Counted from the stretch's first letter, positions 1-5,234 are shown. The stretch: 5,586 bases of DNA from an archaeon (GCA_027077325.1 JALTGF010000006.1:1-5586), one strand, 5' to 3'. Numbers and translations are program-made. Notes: generated from the sequence alone by a model not told the origin.

Positions 1-34
1 CATATACTCCTGTTATGTGGCTATCCTTTTAAAT
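1..34 (-). promoter_or_regulatory. Promoter and start codon of a gene leaving the window on the left
   Basis: Read on the minus strand, positions 3-1 are an ATG at the window edge. A TATA-like ATTTAAAAGG (34-25) is centred about 27 bp upstream of it, the same spacing seen for other genes in this window, and an AGGAG lies 3 nt before the ATG. Together they suggest a minus-strand gene starting here and following the membrane protein at 65-505. Only the start codon is visible, so neither the product nor the gene itself can be confirmed. Confidence 0.35.
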
Positions 35-50
35 CTTTATTAGGCAATTT

Positions 51-60
51 AAAATAAAAA
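51..60 (-). terminator. Candidate T-tract terminator after the membrane-protein gene
   Basis: Starting 4 nt after the TAA stop at 67-65, the minus strand reads TTTTTATTTT. Archaeal RNA polymerase often terminates at such U-rich tracts without a hairpin. The tract lies before the TATA-like box at 34-25, so it could separate the two minus-strand units. The region is AT-rich throughout, so chance is a real alternative. Confidence 0.4.
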
Positions 61-64
61 TTAC

Positions 65-505
65 TTAAGATGCAGTTCTCTTGCTTGCTGGGCCACTGCC
101 ATAAAAGGTATGCACTGGCAGCTTTATGGTTTTTCCCCTAAAGTCCTTAAACTCTAAATGGTATTTTGAATTCTTATTTGAGTCCGAATAAATCTCAACT
201 TCAATTGTTAATACTCCATGTGGCTCAATTGGATATACTGATGTTTCTAGTGTTTCTTTGCTACCCTCTTTGCTTATTTCCATCCTTTCATCTTCTGAAA
301 TCAAATTTGGGCCAATTACCACTCCTGTTTTATTCCCATAATTCGTAAAAATGATTGTGTGAAATGCAGGATTTAATGGGGTCTGTTTTTGAACTTCAAT
401 TGCCTTTATCTTGGCCCCCATCAATTTTGAAAAATAAATTGAGATAACAGAGAGCATAAGAATTAGTGCAATTGCCAATGAATTCACGATTTGTAGTAAG
501 TCCAT
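65..505 (-). CDS. Small single-pass membrane protein with a beta-rich domain, unknown function
   Basis: I do not recognise a named family. The 146-residue form has one hydrophobic helix at about residues 5-25, followed by a basic stretch (KLMGAKIK). By the positive-inside rule this suggests N-terminus outside and C-terminus inside. Residues about 35-132 alternate hydrophobic and polar positions and contain a FTNYGNKTGVV segment, which looks like a small beta-sandwich. The tail (SGPASKRTAS) is polar. I chose the ATG at 505 because GGAGG ends 4 nt before it, a specific Shine-Dalgarno match. An in-frame ATG at 571 would add 22 residues (MVGSTLLILD...). It sits about 27 bp below a TATA-like box and could be a leaderless start, so both forms are possible. 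It is divergent from the gene at 652. Confidence 0.7.
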   Translation of the reverse strand: MDLLQIVNSLAIALILMLSVISIYFSKLMGAKIKAIEVQKQTPLNPAFHTIIFTNYGNKTGVVIGPNLISEDERMEISKEGSKETLETSVYPIEPHGVLTIEVEIYSDSNKNSKYHLEFKDFRGKTIKLPVHTFYGSGPASKRTAS

Positions 506-572
506 GTGTCCTCCGCCTTCAGCTATGTTTGCTATTATATTGTCAAGTATTAATAATGTGCTGCCTACCATT

Positions 573-588
573 AAAAATAGTTATTTTT
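573..588. repeat. AT palindrome between the minus promoter TATA and ATG 571
   Basis: Perfect 7-bp arms AAAAATA / TATTTTT flank a GT spacer. The palindrome lies between the minus-strand TATA-like box (602-595) and the expected transcription start near 572, where a repressor would block initiation. A similar palindrome occupies the same place in front of the antiporter (5203-5222), sharing TAAAAATA. It could instead be low-complexity promoter DNA. Confidence 0.4.
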
Positions 589-594
589 TGTTTA

Positions 595-608
595 GTTATA
601 AATTTTCT
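595..608 (-). promoter_or_regulatory. Candidate promoter (BRE/TATA) of the minus-strand membrane-protein gene
   Basis: On the minus strand a purine-rich AGAAAA (608-603), resembling an archaeal TFB recognition element, precedes TTTATAAC (602-595). The box centre is about 27 bp above the ATG at 571, so the transcript should start near 572. This would give a leaderless message from 571 or a leader of about 66 nt for the Shine-Dalgarno-led ATG at 505. Confidence 0.45.
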
Positions 609-641
609 GTCTTTGCTAAAATATATAAATTGCAGAAAATT
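601..641. repeat. 9-bp inverted repeat in the divergent promoter region
   Basis: AATTTTCTG (601-609) and its exact reverse complement CAGAAAATT (633-641) are separated by 23 bp. The pair brackets the plus-strand TATA box (622-629), and its left arm overlaps the BRE/TATA of the minus-strand promoter. Arm centres are 32 bp apart, about three helical turns, so a dimeric or tetrameric regulator could touch both on one DNA face. The symmetry is visible; regulation is inferred. Confidence 0.4.
616..629 (+). promoter_or_regulatory. Promoter (BRE/TATA) of the 223-residue helical protein gene
   Basis: CTAAAA immediately precedes TATATAAA (622-629), a close match to the archaeal BRE/TATA arrangement. 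The TATA centre is about 26 bp above the ATG at 652, so transcription is expected to start at or next to that A. This predicts a leaderless mRNA and supports 652 over the far-upstream in-frame ATG. Confidence 0.6.
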
Positions 642-651
642 AATTCTTATC

Positions 652-1323
652 ATGATTTTACCAGGCGTTCGCAAGAAATTGCTTTCGAATCTTAGCAAAG
701 AAGATGCTAGTTTAGTCCTTAAGCATGTTGAGCTTGTTAAATCTGTTATTAAAAAAAAGAAAGGGATTGCAGATGGAACTATTCCTGAACTTTTAGATGT
801 TGGAAGGCCGAAGGACGAACTTAACAAGTTAATGAAGGCCATTAAGGATGTTGAGAAAAATGCAGATTCTAGTATCTTGTCCGTGTTGCTTGACTTGGAA
901 ATCAATGTCAAAGAACTGCTTAGTTCAATTGATGAAGAATACAGCAAACTAATTAAAATTGAGTCGGGTAATAAGCCGAATTTTAACACAGACCAGAAAA
1001 ATATACAGGATGAACTTGTCATTGGTTTGCTTATAGAACACCAGCTAAATATCTTATACAAAATTCAAACGCTGTGCAGGAAAGGGCTAAAAGAGATAAA
1101 GAAACTTAACGAAAAAAACAAAAATGAAGTCGGATCTGTAATTGAAACTTTAGATAACATTGCATCCCATTTAAAAAGCCTCATTTTTGTTGAGGAAGTT
1201 CCGAATCTTTCAGTAACTTACAACCTTCTTAGATTAGAAGGGTGGCCTGAAATTGAAAAGAGAATCCAAAGCATAAATCTAAAATTTGAGGGGCTAGACC
1301 AAGCTAACATTGACGTTATTTAG
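652..1323 (+). CDS. Hypothetical helical cytoplasmic protein, 223 residues
   Basis: I do not recognise a family. The protein is charged and predicted almost entirely alpha-helical, with no membrane segment or signal peptide. Helical stretches run about residues 8-37 (ending in KKKK), 52-106, 114-157 and 158-180. A GWPEIEKRIQSINLKF segment near 197-212 forms the C-terminal part. There is a single cysteine at 142 and no metal-binding or nucleotide-binding motif that I can see. Heptad-like leucine/isoleucine spacing around 57-103 and 122-155 is compatible with a coiled coil or helical bundle. The frame stays open back to 466, but that extension overlaps the opposite-strand gene and its promoter. 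The TATA box about 26 bp above 652 marks this ATG, without a Shine-Dalgarno. The gene lies 57 bp before rps13 on the same strand with no clear terminator between. Confidence 0.75.
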   Translation: MILPGVRKKLLSNLSKEDASLVLKHVELVKSVIKKKKGIADGTIPELLDVGRPKDELNKLMKAIKDVEKNADSSILSVLLDLEINVKELLSSIDEEYSKLIKIESGNKPNFNTDQKNIQDELVIGLLIEHQLNILYKIQTLCRKGLKEIKKLNEKNKNEVGSVIETLDNIASHLKSLIFVEEVPNLSVTYNLLRLEGWPEIEKRIQSINLKFEGLDQANIDVI

Positions 1324-1336
1324 TAATTTAAAAACC

Positions 1337-1344
1337 TTTATAAA
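1337..1344 (+). promoter_or_regulatory. Candidate TATA box of the ribosomal protein operon
   Basis: TTTATAAA lies in the 57-bp gap before rps13, preceded by AAAACC. Its centre is about 40 bp above the ATG at 1381, so the expected start is near 1367 with a leader of roughly 14 nt. No Shine-Dalgarno is visible in that leader (TTATTATAGA before the ATG). Because the preceding gene shows no terminator, read-through may add to expression. Confidence 0.5.
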
Positions 1345-1380
1345 CAACCTAAACAATCAATTAGAGCACTTTATTATAGA

Positions 1381-1935
1381 ATGGCAGACGAAAAACCAAA
1401 AAAAGTTAATGAGGCTCCGAAAGGCAAGCAAAAGGAAGCAAAAGAAGAACGGCGAAATCTTGTTCGTTTACTGAAGAAAGATTTGCCTGCAGATATTCCT
1501 ATAGAGCGAAGTCTCCGTGGGATGTCTGGGATAAGCTATTCTATGGCTCGTGCTATTCGCATAAAATCTGGGCTCAGCCCTGAAACAAAACTATCTGATT
1601 TGAATGAGACGGAGCTTAAAGACCTTGAAAAAATGCTTGAGGATATCCCTTCCCTAAACATTCCAACCTGGTTGTTAAACCGAAGGAAGGACTTTGCAAC
1701 AGGGATAGATAATCATCTCCTAGAGTCTGACTTAATGTTTTCTGTAAGAGAAGATGTAAGCCGAATGAAAAAAATTAGGAGTTATCGTGGTATAAGGCAT
1801 ATGTTTGGCTTAAAGGTTAGGGGACAAAGAACAAGAAGTACTGGAAGGAAAAACAGAACTGTTGGTGTTAGAAAGAAAAAGAAAGGCGCAGCTGCTCAGC
1901 CAGCACAACCTAAACCTAGTGGGGGTAAAAAGTAG
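1381..1935 (+). CDS. rps13: Small ribosomal subunit protein uS13 (archaeal S13)
   Basis: uS13 sits in the head of the 30S subunit, contacts the P-site tRNA and helps bridge to the large subunit. The protein has 184 residues, while typical archaeal uS13 is near 150. The core begins about residue 25 (NLVRLLKKDLPADIPIERSL). The helix-two-turns-helix region (RGMSGISYSMARAIRIKSGL) is at 46-65, where the usual GIKGIG turn reads GMSGIS. The C-terminal RNA-binding signature is clear: SYRGIRHMFGLKVRGQRTRS near 134-153, then TGRKNRTVGV. The extra length is a Lys/Glu-rich N-terminal tail of about 22 residues and an Ala/Pro/Lys tail after residue 168. It is the first gene of the operon and ends 5 nt before rps4. 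The start is the first ATG after the TATA box, and the N-terminal tail supports it less strongly than the core. Confidence 0.96.
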   Translation: MADEKPKKVNEAPKGKQKEAKEERRNLVRLLKKDLPADIPIERSLRGMSGISYSMARAIRIKSGLSPETKLSDLNETELKDLEKMLEDIPSLNIPTWLLNRRKDFATGIDNHLLESDLMFSVREDVSRMKKIRSYRGIRHMFGLKVRGQRTRSTGRKNRTVGVRKKKKGAAAQPAQPKPSGGKK

Positions 1936-1940
1936 GTAAA

Positions 1941-2486
1941 ATGGGAGATACTAAAAAAAGGCCTAAATCATATTCAACACCTGCACATCCTTGGATTTCA
2001 TCAAGGATGGACTATGAAGATAATCTGCTAAAAGTATATGGGCTGAAAGGTAAGCGTGAAATTTGGAGAGTTGAAGCCCAGTTAAGTAAATTTAGGAGAC
2101 AGGCTAGAGACATTATTGGGGAATCCCCAGAAATTGCAAAGGAAAAGACAAAAGAACTGATTCGCAAACTTAACCAACTTGGCATTGTAAAAAAAGACGC
2201 TACCCTAGAAGATGTTCTTGCACTAAAGTTGGAGAATTTTCTAGATAGAAGGTTTCAAACAATTGTCTATAAAAAAGGTCTTGCAAATGATCCAAAACAA
2301 GCAAGGCAACTTATCCTTCATGGGCATATCGCCCTAAAAGGGAGGAAGCACACTGCTCCAAATACTTTGATATCTCCTTCAGATGAGAATGAGATCTCTT
2401 ATATTGGCCCAAAAGCAAGAAAACCTAAACCTGCTCCAGTCCAAAAAGCTGAAGTGCCAGCAGAAAAACAGGAGGGCGAACAATGA
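1941..2486 (+). CDS. rps4: Small ribosomal subunit protein uS4 (archaeal S4)
   Basis: uS4 is a primary 16S rRNA-binding protein that nucleates assembly of the 30S body and helps line the mRNA entry channel. The 181-residue length suits the archaeal form. The N-terminal part shows the archaeal/eukaryotic pattern: a short basic start, HPWISSRMDYEDNLLKVYGLKGKREIWRVEAQLSKFRRQARDI in pieces across residues 16-59. The S4 RNA-binding domain spans about 102-158, with LDRRFQTIVYKKGLA and KQARQLILHGHIALKGRK as its hallmark strands and helices. No zinc-binding cysteine knuckle is present, as expected for archaea. The last 25 or so residues form a Lys/Pro/Ala/Glu tail. A weak AGGTAA before the ATG is the only ribosome-binding signal. 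The stop overlaps the next start as ATGA, which suggests coupled translation. Confidence 0.96.
   Translation: MGDTKKRPKSYSTPAHPWISSRMDYEDNLLKVYGLKGKREIWRVEAQLSKFRRQARDIIGESPEIAKEKTKELIRKLNQLGIVKKDATLEDVLALKLENFLDRRFQTIVYKKGLANDPKQARQLILHGHIALKGRKHTAPNTLISPSDENEISYIGPKARKPKPAPVQKAEVPAEKQEGEQ
2471..2475 (+). promoter_or_regulatory. Shine-Dalgarno site of rps11
   Basis: GGAGG lies 7 nt before the ATG at 2483, inside the last codons of rps4. It is one of the two clearest ribosome-binding sites in the operon and fixes the rps11 start at the ATGA overlap. The first gene of the operon has no such site. Confidence 0.75.
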
Positions 2487-2878
2487 GCACAAAAAAAACA
2501 AAGAAAGCAGTAATCCATATCTATTCATCATTTAATAATACTATAATAAATGCAACTGATATAACTGGAGCCGAAACAATAAGCACGGCTTCTGGCGGGA
2601 TGGTTGTAAGAAGCGGTCGTGAAAAGCCATCGGCGTATGCTGCAATGCAAATTGCAACAAACATTGCTAATGATCTGCTTGGTAAGGGTTTTACCGAAGT
2701 AGATATAAAAATGCGTGCCCCTGGTGGAACTGGTGCAAAGTCACATGGTCCGGCTGTTCAATCTATAATAAAAGCACTTACTAGGTCTGGAATTAGAGTT
2801 GGAAAAGTTGAGGATGTAACCCCTATCCCTCACGGAATAATGAAGAAAAAAGGTGGAAGAAGGGGCAGGAGAGTTTAA
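2483..2878 (+). CDS. rps11: Small ribosomal subunit protein uS11 (archaeal S11)
   Basis: uS11 lies on the platform of the 30S subunit near the mRNA exit/E site and supports tRNA selection. The 131-residue length is typical. The family marks appear in order: HIYSSFNNTIINATDITGAE (12-31), the SGGMVV strand (38-42), a REKPSAYAAMQIA helix (46-58), IKMRAPGGTGAKSHGP (75-90), ALTRSGIRVGKVEDVTPIPH (98-117) and the strongly basic end KKKGGRRGRRV. Two places look less canonical: GPAVQS where archaeal and eukaryotic proteins usually have GPGAQS, and PHGIMKKKGG where they usually have a PxDSTRRKGG form. The basic tail is otherwise intact. It overlaps rps4 by 4 nt, has a strong Shine-Dalgarno, and abuts rpo3 with no gap. 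Confidence 0.96.
   Translation: MSTKKTKKAVIHIYSSFNNTIINATDITGAETISTASGGMVVRSGREKPSAYAAMQIATNIANDLLGKGFTEVDIKMRAPGGTGAKSHGPAVQSIIKALTRSGIRVGKVEDVTPIPHGIMKKKGGRRGRRV
2867..2871 (+). promoter_or_regulatory. Shine-Dalgarno site of rpo3
   Basis: AGGAG sits 7 nt before the ATG at 2879, within the codons for the arginine-rich end of uS11. The rps11 stop TAA (2876-2878) directly precedes this ATG, so the site supports a start with zero intergenic spacing and likely re-initiation by the same ribosomes. Confidence 0.7.
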
Positions 2879-3484
2879 ATGAAAGTTAAACTGATAAAAT
2901 CTGATAAAAAGAACTTACAATTTTCATTGGAAGATTCGACAATTGCTTTTGCGAATGCACTTAGAAGGGTCCTTATTTCACAGGTGCCAGTTCTTGCAAT
3001 AAACGATGTTACTTTTATTGAGAACAGTTCGGCATTTTATGATGAGTTTATAGCTCATCGCTTGGGGTTGATTCCACTCAAAGGCGACATAAAAGGGCTA
3101 AACTTACCAAATGAGTGCAGTTGCAAGGGAAAAGGGTGCGCTAAGTGCCAAGTTAAATTCACGCTAATTAAGAAGGGGCCAGGAATGGTTTACTCAGGAG
3201 ACCTAAAAGGGCCTGCTGGATTTTCAGTTGCAGATGACAAAATACCAATTGTAAAATTAGGTGAAGGACAAAAGATAAAACTTGAAGCAACAGCCGTTTT
3301 AGGTGTTGGAAAAGATCATGCAAAGTGGCAGCCAGGTGTTATAAGTTATGGCTATGATGACCCTAAAAGAATAACTTTCACAATTGAAAGTTATGGCGGT
3401 CTCGATCCAAAACAAATTGTTTTAAGCGGAATCAAAGTGTTAAAGAAAAAAGCAAAGGACTTCAAGAGCGCTCTAAGAGTTTAA
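2879..3484 (+). CDS. rpo3: DNA-directed RNA polymerase subunit D (Rpo3), short form without Fe-S insert
   Basis: Rpo3 pairs with Rpo11 to form the platform on which archaeal RNA polymerase assembles, the counterpart of the bacterial alpha N-terminal domain and eukaryotic Rpb3. The alpha motif is clear: FANALRRVLISQVPVLAI at 24-41 and DEFIAHRLGLIPL at 55-67. Domain 2 follows, with four cysteines at 80, 82, 87 and 90 (CxCx4CxxC), which fits a zinc-binding loop like that of Rpb3. The HAKWQPG segment at 147-153 is diagnostic. Archaeal D subunits commonly have about 260 residues because a ferredoxin-like domain follows this point. Here the chain passes within about 12 residues to the closing ITFTIESYGGLDPKQIVL strand and helix, giving only 201 residues. 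Both flanks are intact, so this looks like a clean domain loss rather than a frameshift. Last gene of the operon. Confidence 0.95.
   Translation: MKVKLIKSDKKNLQFSLEDSTIAFANALRRVLISQVPVLAINDVTFIENSSAFYDEFIAHRLGLIPLKGDIKGLNLPNECSCKGKGCAKCQVKFTLIKKGPGMVYSGDLKGPAGFSVADDKIPIVKLGEGQKIKLEATAVLGVGKDHAKWQPGVISYGYDDPKRITFTIESYGGLDPKQIVLSGIKVLKKKAKDFKSALRV
3442..3451 (-). terminator. Candidate T-tract terminator for the antiporter, inside rpo3
   Basis: On the minus strand TTTTTTCTTT begins 34 nt beyond the antiporter stop, within the Lys-rich 3' codons of rpo3. No terminator can fit in the 1-bp gap, so this U-tract is the nearest plausible stop signal. It is the same 10-mer as the plus-strand candidate at 3554. 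Lysine codons alone could create it. Confidence 0.35.
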
Positions 3485-3485
3485 C

Positions 3486-5201
3486 CTATCTCTGCCTTCT
3501 TGGGTGCTCGTGCTTTAATGTTTCTCTCATTTTTAGGTGTTCTATCTGTAATGTTTTTTCTTTCAGGAACTTCTTTACATTAGTTCCATACTTCTCTATT
3601 AGCGTCGATGCGTATCTGCCGCCAAGGAAATACGGCATTATAACATATGTGGCCCCACTTTCGTGAAGTTTCATTGCTTCATCTATCTGGTGAGAAACAA
3701 CAATAATTACTGCCTTTTTATTTCGCGCCCTAACTGTGTCTATTAGTATCAAATTAGTTTCAATTTCTGGAATTGTTGAAATGACCATCTTTGCACTTGA
3801 GAAATCAATACTATTTAATAACTCAGTATCGTTCGCATCCCCATATATGCAATGATAGCCCTCTTCAGAGAGTTGTGAAACTATTTCTGGATTGTAATCT
3901 ATTATCATAAACTTTTTCTTCAGTTTCTTTATTGAGTCAAGAAGTGTGTACCCAATTCGGTTGCATCCAAACAGCATAATCTCATAATGGCCATCTCTTC
4001 TATGTTCATGCCCTTCCACTTTCTTTCCTTTTCTCTCAAATATGCTTAAGTACTTTGAAACGCGCTGGTACAATTTTTCACCGTTCACAATCATATAAGT
4101 TGATCCAAAAATAGTTATTAGTGCAATTGCTGTTATCATTGACAAGACGTCATTGCCCAACTGATTCAAACTGACTCCCAAGGACACTAAAATCAATGAA
4201 AATTCGCTTATCTGTGCCACTGTGAGCCCGGCAAGAAATCCATTTCTCTTGCTATATCTTGAAAGCCCCATTATGCTCATAACAATTATAGGATTCCCAA
4301 CAAGCACGAGGGTTGAAAATATGGCAATTGGGATTATCATTGAAGTCATATTTGAAAATGCCATTTGCGAGCCCAGAAGCACAAAAAAGAAAAGGATAAA
4401 GAAATCTCGCAAAATCTTAAGTTTTAGTTTTATCTCGTAGTGGTATGGTGTAACTGCCAAGGTTATCCCTGCAATTAATGCACCAATCTCTATTGAAAAC
4501 CCAAGATATCCAAAAATTGCAGAAAGCAAAACCATCCATCCAATTGAAAAAAGTAAAAGGAATTCTTGTGATTTCGCAATTTTTTTGCTAAGGTCTGGCA
4601 AAACAAATACGCTAAATGGCACAACTACTGCAAGTGCTACTGCTCCAATTAAAATTGATTCTAAGGTCAACGAAACGGTAACTGTCCCTTTTGCAAATGA
4701 GGATATTACCATTAAGATAACTATTGCAATTATGTCTTGTACTATCAAGAATCCAAGTGCTATTCTTCCATAAAGTGTTTCAAGCCTGCCTTTGTCTGAT
4801 AGCAATTTTATAATTATAATTGTGCTACTAAAACTAAGTGCAATTGAGATGTATGCTGCTGAAATAGTTGGAAATCCAAGCAGTTTTGCTATTGTAAACC
4901 CTATCAAGGATGTAAAAGTAACCTGCCCCACTCCTGTCAAAAGTGAAACCTTCCCAACACTCCTAATTATTTTTGGATTTAAACTAAGGCCCGCAATAAA
5001 AAGAAGAAATGCAATCCCAAACTGAGAGAATGTTCTTATGCTGTCCATTGACTTGACAATATCCAAAAAATATGGGCCCGTTATGATGCCTGTTATGATA
5101 TACCCAATCATAATTGGCTGCTTAAGAAGTTTCATAATCCCGGAAACAACCACAGCAATAATTATAATTATGCTCAATTCTATGAATATGCTCTCTATCA
5201 T
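3486..5201 (-). CDS. CPA2-family cation/proton antiporter with TrkA-N domain (KefB-like)
   Basis: A membrane antiporter that probably exchanges K+ or Na+ for protons. The membrane domain covers about residues 1-377, with roughly twelve or thirteen hydrophobic segments. Family marks are QPIMIGYIITGIITGP (28-43), FGIAFLLFIAGLSL (61-74), ALSFSSTIIIIKLLSDKG (121-138), a QD pair at 155-156 in the ion-site helix (GFLIVQDIIAI), and AQISEFSLIL (329-338). A charged, His-containing linker (397-405) leads to a Rossmann TrkA-N/RCK domain at about 405-525, with FGCNRIG (411-417), the ribose-binding acid D435 (IIDYN) and GDAND (454-458). The usual GxGxxG reads GxNxxG. No TrkA-C domain follows; the chain ends in a basic tail at 571. 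The QD pair resembles KefB/KefC rather than the DD/ND type, but the transported ion cannot be settled here. No KefF-like partner is adjacent. The start at 5201 has a TATA-like box about 30 bp upstream and no Shine-Dalgarno. Confidence 0.93.
   Translation of the reverse strand: MIESIFIELSIIIIIAVVVSGIMKLLKQPIMIGYIITGIITGPYFLDIVKSMDSIRTFSQFGIAFLLFIAGLSLNPKIIRSVGKVSLLTGVGQVTFTSLIGFTIAKLLGFPTISAAYISIALSFSSTIIIIKLLSDKGRLETLYGRIALGFLIVQDIIAIVILMVISSFAKGTVTVSLTLESILIGAVALAVVVPFSVFVLPDLSKKIAKSQEFLLLFSIGWMVLLSAIFGYLGFSIEIGALIAGITLAVTPYHYEIKLKLKILRDFFILFFFVLLGSQMAFSNMTSMIIPIAIFSTLVLVGNPIIVMSIMGLSRYSKRNGFLAGLTVAQISEFSLILVSLGVSLNQLGNDVLSMITAIALITIFGSTYMIVNGEKLYQRVSKYLSIFERKGKKVEGHEHRRDGHYEIMLFGCNRIGYTLLDSIKKLKKKFMIIDYNPEIVSQLSEEGYHCIYGDANDTELLNSIDFSSAKMVISTIPEIETNLILIDTVRARNKKAVIIVVSHQIDEAMKLHESGATYVIMPYFLGGRYASTLIEKYGTNVKKFLKEKTLQIEHLKMRETLKHEHPRRQR
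3554..3563 (+). terminator. Candidate T-tract terminator for the ribosomal operon, inside the antiporter gene
   Basis: TTTTTTCTTT begins 69 nt beyond the rpo3 stop, antisense to the C-terminal codons of the antiporter. A U-rich tract of this kind can end archaeal transcription without a hairpin. If used, the operon mRNA carries an antisense 3' extension over the antiporter message. Confidence 0.35.
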
Positions 5202-5202
5202 C

Positions 5203-5222
5203 TTATTTTTAGTTAAAAATAA
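5203..5222. repeat. 20-bp AT palindrome at the antiporter start site
   Basis: Perfect 9-bp arms TTATTTTTA / TAAAAATAA flank a GT spacer. The palindrome fills the gap between the TATA-like box (5234-5228) and the start codon (5201). This is a classic repressor position for a helix-turn-helix dimer, and its half-site resembles the one at 573-588. All-AT composition means chance, or merely an easily melted start region, remains possible. Confidence 0.45.
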
Positions 5223-5227
5223 TTTGG

Positions 5228-5234
5228 TTAAATA
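5228..5234 (-). promoter_or_regulatory. Candidate TATA box of the antiporter gene
   Basis: The minus strand reads TATTTAA (5234-5228), preceded by an A-rich AAAAAAC that could serve as BRE. The box centre is about 30 bp above the ATG, predicting a leader of only a few nucleotides. It lies between the tRNA gene and the antiporter; read-through from the tRNA is an alternative because no strong T-tract follows the tRNA. Confidence 0.4.

Noticed and set aside
466..651. 62-codon N-terminal extension of the helical protein to an in-frame ATG at 466
   Set aside because: It overlaps the opposite-strand membrane-protein gene and the divergent promoters, its composition (Cys/Leu-rich) differs from the charged body, and a good TATA box points to ATG 652.
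572..651. C/D-box or other small RNA gene in the intergenic regions
   Set aside because: No RUGAUGA/CUGA box pairs or extended conserved-looking fold in this or the other short gaps; the content is explained by promoters and AT palindromes.
543..1061. Open frame of 172 codons on the minus strand opposite the helical protein
   Set aside because: Ser/Phe/Leu-rich translation typical of an antisense shadow; it overlaps a plus-strand gene with better composition and a promoter.
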